Positions 34,400 to 45,562 of a stretch of DNA of 64,000 nucleotides are shown one piece after another. The stretch is taken from assembly GCA_025200525.1 (NCBI GenBank), contig CM045758.1:64788598-64852597 (forward strand), in the 5' to 3' direction. This DNA is from Camellia lanceoleosa (lineage: Eukaryota > Streptophyta > Magnoliopsida > Ericales > Theaceae). Below the pieces are notes generated by a model. That model made no database searches, was not told the DNA's origin, and saw only the letters and a list, made by a program, of their open reading frames with translations. The position numbers were made by a program, and so were the translations under genes. Numbering within the stretch: the stretch's first letter is position 1; every line of letters begins with the position of its first letter.

Positions 34400-35250
34400 A
34401 GCTGCCGACCAGTTGAAGTGGTCAGCCAGCTACTTTTACTGGTCGGCCAACTACTGAAAGTGGTCTCCCAGAAAGAAAAGTGGTCTCCTAGGGGGGAGAG
34501 GTGGTCTGCACTAGGAAGTCAAGGTGGTGGCATGGTGGGAGACCACTTTTTCCAGCTGCAAACCACTTGTAGACCACCAAAAGTGGTCTACAGGGAAGAA
34601 AACTGGTTGGCGGGGAAGAAAAGTGGTTTTCAGGGAGAGAAACTGGTCTCCAACCCTCATTCCACCCTCGAAGTAAGGAAAACAAGGTTTGTGCCAAAAA
34701 CAAACCAAAAAGGATGAAAGACGAAAGTCCGGGGGACAAGGCGCGCAGCCGGGAGCCTTGAAAACTAGTCTACGAGCACCAAAAGTGGTCTACGACCAGA
34801 AAAAGTGGTCTCCAAGACCTCAGTGTCCCTCTAGACCAAGGCAACAAGGCATGGTTCGAATACCAAGCCAAGAGAAGAACGTTAAGCGGTCCCGAGACAA
34901 GGCGCGCGACCGAAGACTTCAAAAACTGAAAACTAGTCTCAAAGCGGGAAAAGTGGTCTACGACCACAAAACGTGGTCTATGGACCTCTTTCTCCCTCCA
35001 GGGAAGGGAAAACAATGTTTGGTTTAAAACCAAACCAAAAGGGAAGCAAGACAAGGCACTCAGCCGAAGGGTCCGGAAACCGGAAACTGGCCTACTAGAG
35101 GAAAAAAGTGGTCTATGACCACAAAAAGTGGTCTACAGACCTCTCTCTCCCTTTAGGGAAGGTCAACAAGACTTGGTCCACAAAACGAGCCAAAACACAA
35201 AGAGTTCAGAGGCCCGGAGGCAAGGCACTCAGCCGAAAACTCTAGAAACT
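34400..35250. repeat. U3 tandem repeats with AGTGGTCTAC motifs
   Basis: Units of about 155-170 bases marked by (G)ACAAGGC(G/A)C(G/T)C at about 34735, 34896, 35050 and 35219. Each carries several copies of AAAGTGGTCTAC(G/A) and its inverse GTAGACCAC, so each unit can fold locally. The same short motif family (GTGGTCGGC, GGCCGACCAC) also appears near 31800-31920 in the transcribed part of the LTR. Confidence 0.8.
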
Positions 35251-35341
35251 CGAAACGAGCACAAACATGCACTATCACCAAGCGCTCAATCGATGACGTT
35301 TAAGTCTTAAGGTCAGTCAAAAATAGAGTGTCTATAGCCAC

Positions 35342-35405
35342 TCACAAAGGCTGACTGAACCTCACTAATCACTGATGGTAGAAAATTGTCCCTTATTGTT
35401 GATAG
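35342..35405 (-). mobile_element. LINE A, 5' remnant beyond the solo LTR
   Basis: Minus strand reads LSTIRDNFLPSVISEVQ then SAFVSG up to the insertion point, the reverse transcriptase segment that precedes KHILD on the other side of the LTR. Its upstream end meets LINE B head to head at about 35400. Confidence 0.8.
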
Positions 35406-38400
35406 AGGATGATAGGGATTGGGGTCCTAGGCCTTTTAGATTTATAAATGCCTAGATCTTGCATCCAAGCTTTGCATCTTTTTTGGAGAAGATTTGGAAA
35501 GAAACTGTAGTAGAAGGGTGTGCATGTTACATTCTACATAGTAAACTTAAATTACTTAAGTTGGCTCTGAAAAAATGGAATGGTGAGGTGTTTGGAGATG
35601 TATCTAGCAAGCTAAAGGCAGCTGAGATGAGGTGAATAAGCTTGACCTCTTAGCATAAGATAAAGATCTAGTTGAGACAAAGAAGATAAGAAGAAGAGAG
35701 GTGATTAGTGAAGCATGGAGGTTGAGGATAATGATTGTATGACGTGGCTTTAGAAAGCAAGATTAGACTGGTCGTTGAAAGGAGATAAAAATACAAGATA
35801 TTTTCATGTCATGGCCACCAATAGACAGAGCAGGAATGGGATTAATTCTATCACTGTTGGTGATTTTGTTCATGAGGATCCATGGAGAGTTAAGCAGGAA
35901 GTTTATCTTTATTTCAACAAGCAAGTTGCAGAGGAATGGAGAAGTATACCAGGTCTGAGTGCTATCTTTAAATCTATTAGTAGCAGTAGTGCATTTGAGG
36001 GGCTTAAGGTAGCCTTTTTAGAATCAGAAATTTGGAATGCCATAAAAAGTTGTGAAGGTAATTAATAAGGTCCCAAGCCCAGATGGTTTCAATCTTGTAT
36101 GTTTTCAGAAGTATTGGAAGGTAATAAAAGGGGAGGGTATGCAGTTTATGAAGGAATTTCATGCTCATGGCAGATTGGTCTGAGGAATTAATAGCTCTTT
36201 CATTACCCTAGTCCCAAAAAGAGATAATTCAGTTGGCTTGGTAGCTTATAGGCCTATTAGTCTAGTGGGTTCAATGTATAAGATTGTGACTAAGGTTCTC
36301 TCTAACAGGCTAAAACTTGTTTTGCCCAAAATTATCAGTGAAACTCAATCAACTTTCTTGAGTGGTAGGAATATCCTTGATGGTGTCTTGATTGCAAATG
36401 AAGTAGTTGGGGGGGTGGAAAAAGTTAAAAAAGAGGGGTGTGGTTATTAATTTTGAGAAGGCCTATGACTTAGTGAATTGGGAATTTCTCTTTTCCATGT
36501 TGTCCAATTTTGGCTTTAGAATGAAGTGGATCTCATGGATCAAGGAGTGTGTTTCCACAAGTAATTTATCTGTCTTAGTAAATGGTTCATCAACAAATGA
36601 GTTCCACCCCCAAAAAGGGCTTAGGCATGGTGATCTACTTTCTCCTTTCCTATTCAACATTGTGGCTGAAGGTCTTAATGTGCTTCTATCAAGAGCTGTG
36701 GAGATGGAACTAGTTAAAGGAGTAAAAGTATGAGCAAATGGGGTGTTGGTGTCTCACCAACAATTTGCTGATGACTCCATCCTTTTTTGTGAAGCTGATG
36801 GGAATGAAATTAGTATCATTAAAAGGATCTGAAGGTGCTTTGACCTTGTGTCTAGCCTAAAAATCAATTACCATAAGAGTGTGGTCTATGGGGTGGGCAC
36901 TGACGAAGACATATTGGCTGTTTTTGCTATCCTACCTAACTGTAAGACTCAAGCCATGCCATTTATGTATCTTGGGCTTCCTTTAGGGGCCAATCCAAGT
37001 AGGAGGAAAACTAAACCAATCCTAGATAAAGTAAAAGCTAAGCTGGCAGGTTGGAAAAGAAGGCTTCTGTCTTTTGCAAGGAGGTTGACTTTGATCAAGT
37101 CTATGTTAGTTAGCTTGCCAGTGTATTACCTTTCATTGTTCAAGATGCTTGAAGGGGTTGCTAAGGAACTGGAGAGAATTTATGAAGCATACTTGTGGGA
37201 GGCTCTAACCTAAGAAGGAAGGTTCATTTAGTCAAATGGGAGGAAGTAACAAAGAGATTTGATCAGGGTGGGTTGGGAATTAGAAGGATCAGAGATGTAC
37301 ATTTTTCTTTATTGTTCAAATGGTGGTGGAGATTTGCAAATGAGACCAAGTCATTGTGGAGAAAAGTAATCTGTAGAAAATATAATCTTGATGCTAGTAC
37401 TTGGTTGCCATCAAGGGAAGTAAGTTATAGATACTCAAGGGTGTGGTCTGATATAGTCACTTTGGCTGATCAGAATCCTTCTATGACGGTGAGTTTCTTG
37501 AATAATTTTAAGGTAGTAGTTGAAAATGGGAAAAGGGTAAAATTTTGGGAGGATATTTGGTGTGGCTGTCTGAAATTGGAGTTTCCAAAGATTGTTTAGC
37601 CTATCTTTGGAGAAGGAAAGCACTCTTAGGAGGTTCCTTGATCTAAGAGTGTCGCAGGGGACTGGAATTTGCTACCTAGAAGAGAGATGTTTGGATGGGA
37701 AAGGCTTCAATGGTTGAGACTTGTAGCAATTCTAGTATCTAGTCCTGCAACTAGCGGGGAGGTCAGTGACAATTCAAGGTGGGTTGCTAGTGATTTAGGT
37801 ATTTTCTCTATTTCTTCTTTGTATTCTCTTTGTAATTTTGATAGGGCCACTCATCCTAGGTTGTGTAAATTGGTGTGGAATTCACTTTTGCCTCCCAAAG
37901 TGCAATTCTTTGGCTGACTTGCCTAGAAACACATGGTGAAGACAGCGACATTTGTGCAAAGAATTGGAGTTCTCAATGGTACCTCTTCTATATTTTGTAG
38001 TTTTTGCAAGAATGCTGAGAAATATGTGATTCGTTTATTATTGCATTGCCTTGTTGTTTAGGAAGTGTGGTCAGGCTTATTAAGATGGTGGGGTGTTGAG
38101 TGGGCCATCCCAGGTTCTGTTGAAGGAATATTGCTCTGGTGGCAGGGTCAGCTTCCAAAGAAACTAGAGAAGAAGATATGGAGAATTACCCCCCTTGCTA
38201 CCCTGTGGTCATCTGGAAGCTCAGAAATGATTGTGTATTTAGGGATGCCAAACCTGTAAGTTGGGAATTGTGTGAGCTTATAAAAATCAGAGTTGCATTA
38301 TGGTTCAAAGCCTCTTACATAGATCTTCAATACTATGTGAATGACTTTATTTTCAATCTTAATCAGATCAGAGTATGCATTGGAGGAGGTTGAGTTGGTC

Positions 38401-38678
38401 TTGATTCAGGGGGTGAGGTTTGTTGTGCATATCAATAAGGTGCGCTACAGGATGTTGTTGTATTGATTTCAGGTTGGTGGCCTGTTGGGTGGTCTGTTAG
38501 CTGTTTGTGATTTGTTTCCTTGGTTGGTTTCTCAACAACTCTTGTGAATGGGTTTAGTTGTATTTTGGGCATGCTTGCATTGCTCTAATACTCTTTTCTC
38601 TCATCCCCTTTATTGATGTAATAGTTATTGATCATCAATAAAAGTCTCTCTTTTTTTTCGATCAAAAAAAAAAAAAAT
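35406..38678 (+). mobile_element. L1-type LINE B, 5'-truncated, with poly-A tail
   Basis: Plus-strand ORF2 remnant. It starts in the linker before the reverse transcriptase (DRDWGPRPFRFINAW, about 35410-35455), then NTRYFHVMAT, the fingers region YRPISLVGSMYKIVTKVLSN at about 36240, GRNILDGVLIANEV, the box QFADDSILFC near 36762, LKINYHKSVVYGVG, LLSFARRLTLIKS, and a C-terminal zinc-type region to about 38390. The endonuclease domain and ORF1 are missing. Frame breaks occur near 36064, 36450, 36735, 37210 and 37600. The 3' end has AATAAA at about 38637 and an A tract at 38666-38678. Confidence 0.88.
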
Positions 38679-39367
38679 TCTCGCCTTTAGTTTTTCTGTT
38701 CTTGGTCTTGACTTGAGCCAAATGTTTAGCAGATTTCTGTGTGCTAGTTTAAACAAATGTCTGTAGATTTCTACTTTGATACATTGCATATAGCTTCGTC
38801 CTATTGATGTACTACTCTCTTTGTACTTCATTGTCTATTGTTTTATTAGCATTCATTGGCACTTTTTTTTTTTTTAACAAATTAGTTTTCACTCTTTTAG
38901 CACAAATTTCCAACTGTTGCCTTTTGAATGATAATTACCATTCCTGCTGTCAATGTACATTAATTAAATAACAAATTACATCAGTAATTCTTATACATTT
39001 TGTTACTTTTATCATTTTGATCCATGTAATTTAAATTAGTTTGATTTTGACTCTTAATTTAAAATTTTGTATGAATTTAGTCTAATTGATAATATTGAAT
39101 TGATTGAAGTTTTTTTGTTTCCTTTTTCTATCAACAAAAAAGAGACCTTTATTAGCAATAAAAGAATACATCAATATCTAACCATACTAATCTAATGAAC
39201 CAAATTGAGATAAAATCATAAATTTAAAGGCAAAATCTAGTCAATTGAAATAGAGACTACCTTTAATTAAATTTCTAAATTGCCAATGTTTCTTCAATGA
39301 GTGATGCTGTACAACCACAAAAAGACATTAACAAAAGAAAAAGAAAAAGGGTAATGCTAGGTATAGT
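38679..39367. other. AT-rich spacer with a dispersed repeat
   Basis: No gene. About 38975-39105 is a diverged copy of the repeat at 15375-15510 (AAATTTTGTATGAATTTAGTC, AATTGATAAT). Confidence 0.5.
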
Positions 39368-39606
39368 GAAAGAAATATCATGAAAAGTTTTATTAAAAAT
39401 TCTCCATTCTTGAATTAGTTATTGTATGTTATATAATCACATATACTAAGTTACAACCTATCAATACTAGAGCACTAAACTTAGTTTTTGTCTTATAGTG
39501 CTTTATGATTGATAGGTTGCATAACTTAATATACATAATTGCATAAAATGCAATAACTAATCCAAGAGTGGAGAGTCTTCATAAAACTTTTTATGATATT
39601 TCTTTC
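39368..39606. mobile_element. Snap-back MITE-like element
   Basis: A 239-base near-palindrome. The left arm starts GAAAGAAATATCATGAAAAG and the right arm ends with its complement TTTTATGATATTTCTTTC. Arms of about 110 bases pair with scattered mismatches and a loop near 39487. It has no coding capacity, as in foldback MITEs. I could not identify a target duplication with confidence. Confidence 0.7.
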
Positions 39607-39936
39607 ATGATGACGTTATGAGCTTATTACTTTAAAAAAAACAAAAAAAAATTCTTACATGGTCATTGATGCCAAATGAAAATCAAGCACATTAAAATCA
39701 TCACTTTAAATTGTTATTGAGAACACAATTTTGGTGAGAAAATTCTAAGAAAGTCTTGGTGGGAAAAAAGCCAGTTAGATGAAAACTCAAGTTACATAGT
39801 CAATTTTTATTTTATTTTATTTTATTAGGTTAGGTGGAAAGTCAAGGGATGTTATTTTTGTCATTTGAAATATTATTGACTTATTTTAATGGCATTCTTT
39901 GTCTCATTATATGTTATTGGTTAAACTTTATTAGTG

Positions 39937-40527
39937 GAAGTTCAATTTTTGGGATGGCTTGCTTGGAAGAATGAGGTGAAAACTGCAGTGTTCTTACAGA
40001 GAATTGGAGTTCTTAATGGTAGTGCATCTACACTATGCGACTTGTGCAAGAATGAGGAGGAAACGACACTTCATGTGCTACTGCATGTTATTTTGAGTTG
40101 ATGGGGTGCACAGTGGGCCATTCCTGGGACTGTGGAAGGACTGTTACTGTGATTGGGGGGGCGACATTTCAAACGATTGGAGAACAAGCTATGGAGAGTC
40201 ATCCCAATAACAACTCTTTAGTCCTTGTGGAAACTCAGAAATGAATATGTATGATGCAGTACCAGATATAAGGGAGCTTTGTGAATTGCATTATGGCTCA
40301 AAGCTTCAACTAAGGAGTGACATTTCTCAGTCAATGATGTTCTCTTTAATTGGAATGTATTGGTGGTGGCTGAATTAGTTTGGAATGCTTTGGGAGGTTG
40401 TTGGAACGGCAAGGCAAGGCAACGCAACTGATGGGATTGAATCAGAGGAAAAACAGAGGACTGGCTGAGTTTCTGACACCGCTGTAGCGGCTGCTAGTCC
40501 TTTTCTGTAGATTTGGTGTTCTATTAC
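39937..40527 (+). mobile_element. LINE D fragment, zinc-region of ORF2
   Basis: Similar to the C-terminal part of LINE B (about 37905-38390): GTCTTACAGAGAATTGGAGTTCTTAATGG-like sequence, then WAIPGTVEG and a Trp-rich stretch, with many stops. Split from its 3' end (40987-41160) by an inserted foldback element. Confidence 0.7.
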
Positions 40528-40986
40528 CTTGTTTAGTTCTAATTTTCTAAATTTAATTTTTTAAAAGTTGAGTTTTTTTTGGTTTTTCTTGTTTTTTTTT
40601 TCAATGATTTAAAAAAAATATATATTTTAAGCAGTTTTTTTTTAATTTTTAGATGCACTTAATATAAATACAATTAAAAATTACTGTATTTTTGAAAAAA
40701 AAATCTTTAAAAAATTTAATAAATGCCAAAAATACAAACCAAAAAAAAAAAAAAAAAAACAAAAATTCAATACATTTTCATATTATTGTATATTTATTGA
40801 TTTTTTTTTAAAAATATTTTTTTACAAATATTTTATTTTTTAGGTACATCTAGGTTTGGCACATTTTCAAAGGTAAAAAGTTTGTTTAAAATATTTTAAA
40901 AAAAACACTAATAAAAACAAATAAACAAGAAAAGTAAAATACTCAATTTTCAGAAAATTAAATTTAGAAAATTGAAACCAAACAAG
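40528..40986. mobile_element. MITE-like insertion with ~45-bp terminal inverted repeats
   Basis: The left end CTTGTTTAGTTCTAATTTTC and right end GAAAATTGAAACCAAACAAG are inverted copies over about 45 bases. The interior is AT-rich and noncoding. A second, diverged copy in the opposite orientation lies at 49687-50104, recognised by TTTTTAGATGCACTTAATAT against its complement there. Confidence 0.72.
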
Positions 40987-41160
40987 TTTTTTTTTTTTTG
41001 GTTGGCTTCTCACCAACTTGATCTTGGTGCCAACCTAGTTAGGATTAGGTAAGTTCACTATGATGCTTTGTACTCCTGGCCCCCCTTTTATTGATATATG
41101 TTTATATGTTATCATTTTGAATTCATCAATGAAGTTCTTTTTTGTTGATAAAAAAAATCA
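40987..41160 (+). mobile_element. LINE D, 3' untranslated end
   Basis: TCTTGGTGCCAACCTAGTTA and CCCTTTTATTGAT-like sequence match the 3' region of LINE A in complement (28060-28200). Ends in a short A run near 41145. Joins to the fragment at 39937-40527 once the MITE is removed. Confidence 0.65.
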
Positions 41161-41299
41161 AAATAATTTAATTATGACATTTGAGATCACCAATCTCACA
41201 AATATCATAATTTGCATATGGTACACACCTGTGTACCAATAGCATGACCCCTGGTTATATATAAATTTAATGTGTGCCCCCTCTACTTTGAATTTCTAG

Positions 41300-41942
41300 C
41301 TTAACCACTAACTCCATCTATCTTTCCAGAAACTGATTCTGATCCCATTCCCAACAGCAATCTCAACATTTGACAGGTAAAAGTTCCTTAAATGGTGATT
41401 ACTAATAGCAATGCTGAGAATATCATTCCATGCCCTTGAAATTCTAGTGACATTATCCAAAAAAGGGAACCATCTGCAACCTGTCATGGGATATTTGGCA
41501 CAAATTATTCTTTTCCACAAGGCCTGATCTTCATTAGCAAACCTCCACCACCACTTAGAAAGTAAACAATCATTAACCTCTCTAATCTACATTATCCAAA
41601 ACCCTACTTGATCCTTGCTTTTAGTGATACCTTCCCATTTCACCATATGTAATTTCCTCTTAAGATCTATTCCTCCCTATAGAAAAACAGCTTGTATTTT
41701 GTCAATAGCCCTTGCAACCCCTTGTGGCATCTTGTACATAGACAGATAGTAAACAGGTAAACTTGATAAGACTGCTTTGATCAATGTTAATTTACCCATA
41801 AAGGACAGCAACCTCCTTTTTCCAGAAGCAAGCTTAATTTTGAAATTATCAAGGACAGGTTTTCTAGTTGACATTCTTCTATAATTTTTCCTAGCGGGCA
41901 AAGGTAAACCAAGATATGTGAAGGGTAATTTATGATACCGAC
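41300..41942 (-). mobile_element. LINE C fragment (minus), interrupted by the Tat-like element
   Basis: Minus-strand ORF2 pieces: YHKLPFTYLGLPLPARKN, LLSFMGKLTLIKAVLSSLP and MPQGVARAIDKIQ, then after frame breaks MWKRIICAKYPMTGCRWFPF. These are the same segment as in LINEs A and B but a diverged copy. The frame runs straight into the LTR at 41943, so the LTR element inserted here. Confidence 0.78.
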
Positions 41943-42081
41943 TGTGTGGGTGCCAAATATCCGACATTATCCGTACTCCTTGTGTCCAAGCTGCGCTTCA
42001 CTCCGATCGACCTAAGAACAAAATGAGGGTGCGCTACCCGCCGGTGTGTTGCCGGAAAACCCCTCCGACGGTCAAGTTAGT

Positions 42082-42118
<37 letters not shown>

Positions 42119-42161
42119 AGACAAGAAGTACAGGGAACGTCGGATATTTGGCTCCCATACA
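41943..42161 (+). repeat. Short 5' LTR with long terminal inverted repeats
   Basis: Starts TGTGTGGGTGCC and ends GGCTCCCATACA, followed directly by a primer site. The first 34 and last 34 bases are inverted copies with about six mismatches, far longer than the usual few bases. Contains a GA run at 42090-42114. Confidence 0.65.
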
Positions 42162-42163
42162 AT

Positions 42164-42178
42164 TGGCGCCGTCTGTGG
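42164..42178 (+). promoter_or_regulatory. Primer binding site of the Tat-like element
   Basis: TGGCGCCGTCTGTGG, two bases after the LTR, is a primer-site sequence common in plant Ty3/gypsy elements of this group. I do not assign the tRNA. Confidence 0.65.
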
Positions 42179-42230
42179 TAAACGATTGATAGACAAAACC
42201 TTGTCCTCCAAGCTCTTCCGATCTTCTTCC

Positions 42231-44074
42231 ATGGCGAACAATGACGACGTCCCGCTGTCTGCCATTGACGGCATGACTCCGGAGTTCGTTTGGAGAAGAG
42301 ATGGTCTTCCCGCCATCCCTACCATGGCTAGTTTGGAGACCTCTCCAAGAGGGCTTCCCAGGAATGCGCGAGACAAGCGCGCAAGGAGCTCTGACCACTC
42401 GTGAAGCCCTGACGAGCACCGGTGGTGAAGAGAATCGCACGCTCAGCACCTAGAGCATAAGCTGAGAGATCAAGACGCCATCATCCGAAGGATGGCGGTA
42501 GAGATTGAGGCGTTAAAGGGACAGGTCAAAGGGAAGGGTGTTGCTGGAGTGGGTGACCATAGTGAGCACACCTAACCCTGTCGCTTAGGCATCCAGAACC
42601 AGCAGTAGACACCCTTACTCTCCATCACCAGAAGCTATGGGGTTGGTGACTCCGATCCACCAGCAGATAAGTCTTACGTGCAGGTTAGCAGTTACCATCC
42701 CTTACGTTTGTTGACGACGTCGAGGTATTCCTACTCTTCCTGTTCGGAGGACCTGAGGGACGTCCTGGAAGAACGAGCGCGTAAATGGGAGGTGCAAAGG
42801 GTGCCGGCGCTGCAGAGATTATCCCGTGGAGGTCGTGCCAGTGAGGAAATTGTAATGCCGCCGCCACGACAAGCTGCACTTGCCCTTTTGGATAGAGACT
42901 TGGTGAGGCTGAGTGCCATCCTCTTTTTCCTTGAGATAGAGACCACACCGTTCCCTGCAGGCTTCAACCAGCCTAAGTTTACACTCTATGATGAAAAACT
43001 AATCCGTACATATACGTAAGCCACTTTCGGCAGGTTATGGTTGGATACAGGTGTAACAACGCTCTCATGTTCCTTATTTTCCAGTCAAGTTTGGGCGAGT
43101 TGGGCCTGAAGTGGTTCAAGAGGCTACCGGAGGAAAGTATCGAAAGGTGGTAGTAAGTGGCGAAAGCATTCGTGACCCGATTCAAAACCAACACCAAAAT
43201 GCCAAAGGAGGTTGACCACCTTCTGAGCATCAAGATGGAACCGAGCGTCTCCCTCAAAACATACAACGCCAAAAATTGGGAAACCTTCAACGAAATCCTT
43301 GACTGCCCGACCAACCTGGCAATCACCCAATACAAGTGTGGTCTCCCGGTTTGACATAGACTGAGGGACTCGCTCACCATGCACCAACTGACGACCATGG
43401 AGCTATTGATGCAGCGCATCAACGAGCACATCAGCATAAAGGATGATGCAGTTGCGGCCACTGTGAAGGAAAATCCGGTTACAACGGACAAAAGGGTGGC
43501 TGGAAAAGTTCACGCGGTTAGACAGGAGGCAAACTGTCCGAGTGACCATGCAAGAGAGTCAGACCGTGGTGTAGATCGTGGCAACCGGGGTAAAGATCAC
43601 CGCAACGACCGAGCTGATTACCCTCATGACGCCGTGGCAGATGCGAATAGAAAGTTGAATGCCCAAACAGGCATCACCACAGTTTTCACAATCCCAGTTT
43701 ACCGCATCCTTAGCGAAATCAGCGACGAGGTGTACGTTCGGTTTCTGGCTAAGCTGGGCGACGCACAAAGGGGCTTCAATCCGCGATATCGTTGCACCTT
43801 TCGTGGTGAGCGAGGGCACTATACCAAGGATTGTCTGCCTCTGAAACAACATTTGGAGGATTTAATGGCTGCCGGTCACTTGCACCGTTACATTGACGGA
43901 GGCATCAAGGCTACGCCCCACGCCCCAACAGAGCCAAATGGTTTGACCGCGCTAGAACCACCCCCTCAAGGTGTGGTCAATGTGATCTATGGGATCATCG
44001 AGCCGGAGTGGGTGTGCGAGCTCTGTGGGATGATAAAAAAAGCAGAGCATATGAGGGAGATACTGTCCGTCTAG
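42231..44074 (+). pseudogene. gag of the Tat-like element, frameshifted
   Basis: Begins MANNDDVPLSAIDGM at 42231 and is then fragmented. Around 42960-43020 FNQPKFTLYDEKLIRTYT marks the gag core start. From 43157 the frame gives AFVTRFKTNTKMPKEVDHLL and YNAKNWETFNEILD, a stop after GLPV, then RLRDSLTMHQLTTMELLMQR and a basic region. A Cys/His group (CTFRGERGHYTKDC at about 43796-43837) is followed by LEDLMAAGHLHRYID. It is GC-richer than its surroundings. Confidence 0.8.
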
Positions 44075-44089
44075 CCCGCGGTCAAAAAA

Positions 44090-45562
44090 AGCAAGACCGA
44101 GGTAAAAGATGTGCTCAACTTTTCAAGCCGAGATCTCGAACGGCTTCAAACGTCTCATAATGATGCCTTGGTGATTACCCTACGCGTCAGGGACTTCGAC
44201 GTTTGGCGTATTCTGATCAACCAGGGTAGCTCGGTCGAAATAATGTACTACAACGCCTTCAAGCAACTCAAGCTGAGTGATAAAGACTAGGCCCCTGCAA
44301 CCTCGGCATTGGTCGGCTTTAACTCGCAACCGAAGTGGCCCATGGGAAAGATCATCTTGCCAGTCAAAGAAGGGTTCGTGGTCAAGTAGGTGCAGTTCTG
44401 GGTACTAAAGGTACCTTCCACATACAATCTGATCCTAGGCAGAGGATGGCTTCACGCCATGCAAGCGGTGGCGTCGACCTTCCACCAGGTCATACGGTTT
44501 CCCTCTACTACGGGGAGGATTAAAGAAATTTGGGGCGACCAAGTCATGGTCAAGTAGTTTTTCGTGGTCGTGAATGAGAGCCGAGCAGCCAAAGGCTTCG
44601 TGCAAATGATTGAAGGCCCGGAAGATCAAAGTGTCCTGGATGATGTAGGTACCAGGGCCGAAGAAAATGCTATTGAAGACTTAGTAGAGGTGCAGATCAA
44701 CGAAGATCATTCTGAGAAGTTCTTTATATTGGGATCCAGCATGACCGCCCAAGAACGGTTGGAGATGGTGGAGTTTTTGGTAGCTAATATCGAAGTGTTT
44801 ACATGGACGCCTTACGACATGCTTGGCATCAATCCAAACTTTACTTGCCATCAACTCAATGTCTTTCCAGATGCTCGGTCCGTCATCCAAAGAACGCGGC
44901 GATCAGCGCTTCATCACACTGAGGTAGTGGCAGAAGAGGTCAAAAACTTACTGGAAGTGAGGGCAATCTAGAAAGTGCACTACCCTCGGTGGGTTTCCAA
45001 CATGGTCGTAGAATGGGAAATGACGAGTCTACGTTGACTACAAGATGGTCAATCGAGCTTGCCCCAAAGATAGCTTTCCTTTGCGCAGAATCGACCAACT
45101 GGTAAACCTTAAAGCCGGGCACAATCGACTCACTTTCTTGGACGCATACCGCAGTTATCACCAGATCACCATGCTTGAGTCTGACCTGGAGATTACCTCA
45201 TTCACAACATCGAAGGGATTGTTCTGCTATAGAGTCATGCCTTTTGGCTTGAAAAACACCGAGGTGGCCTTTAAGAGAATGGTGACCAAGATGTTTGCCC
45301 TATTGCTCGGCCATACGATGGAGGCTTACATCGACGACATAGTGGCCAAAAGCAAATGTTAGGTCAACCACTTGGCCGACTTGGCAGAGATGTTTGCCAT
45401 TCTTAAACAACACAAGTTGTATCTGAATGCGTCCAAGTGTGCCTTCGGCGTGGGGTCAGGAAAATTCCTGGGCTTTCTGGTCACCAACCGAGGCATCAAG
45501 GCGGACCCCTCCCAAATCAAAGCCATACAAGAATTGAAGCAACCCAACTCGGAAAAGGACAT
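44090..45562 (+). pseudogene. Protease and reverse transcriptase of the Tat-like element
   Basis: The protease region (about 44150-44520) reads WRILINQGSSVEIMYYNAF, with Asn in place of the catalytic Asp, and LILGRGWLHAMQA. The reverse transcriptase starts near 44740 (ERLEMVEFLVANIEVFTWTP), with frame breaks near 44970 and 45040. The palm box MEAYIDDIVAKSK at about 45317-45355 is intact, followed by a TAG and then [20 protein letters not shown]. Truncated at 45562 by the LTR insertion. Confidence 0.82.

Larger units (their letters stand above)
30424..35336 (-). repeat. 4.9-kb solo LTR of a Tat/Ogre-like family, in LINE A
   Basis: Left edge TGTAGACCG at 30424, right edge ...GTCTATA at 35336 (one C-to-T from GTCTACA), flanked by GCCAC at 30419-30423 and 35337-35341. 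The interrupted LINE frame resumes exactly across the target duplication, which proves the boundaries. On the minus strand this is an LTR with a TATA box near 34262, a long transcribed part rich in GCATGC, and an end ...GTCTACA. A conserved AGAGTCGC(T/C)ACC block lies ~215 bases inside. No gag or pol is present, so this is a solo LTR. ORFs inside (for example 31676-32077, 34337-34717) show no protein motif and reflect the repeats. Four more copies lie at 45563, 51644, 60161 and 62495, all in the same orientation. Confidence 0.85.
41943..45562 (+). mobile_element. Tat-like Ty3/gypsy element, 3' part missing
   Basis: Plus-strand element: a 219-base LTR, a primer site, degenerate gag, protease and most of a reverse transcriptase, then an abrupt end where the LTR copy at 45563 begins. 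RNase H, integrase and the 3' LTR are not seen on the far side of that copy. The Tat-type assignment rests on gag and reverse transcriptase wording ([36 protein letters not shown]). Confidence 0.8.

Noticed and set aside
28047..38678. Twin-primed single LINE with an inverted 5' part
   Set aside because: Both halves carry their own poly-A tail and the same ORF2 region is present in each, so there are two elements.
42072..42449. Minus-strand ORF across the short LTR and gag start
   Set aside because: Antisense to the gag start, with a Ser/Leu run from the GA microsatellite; no recognised domain.
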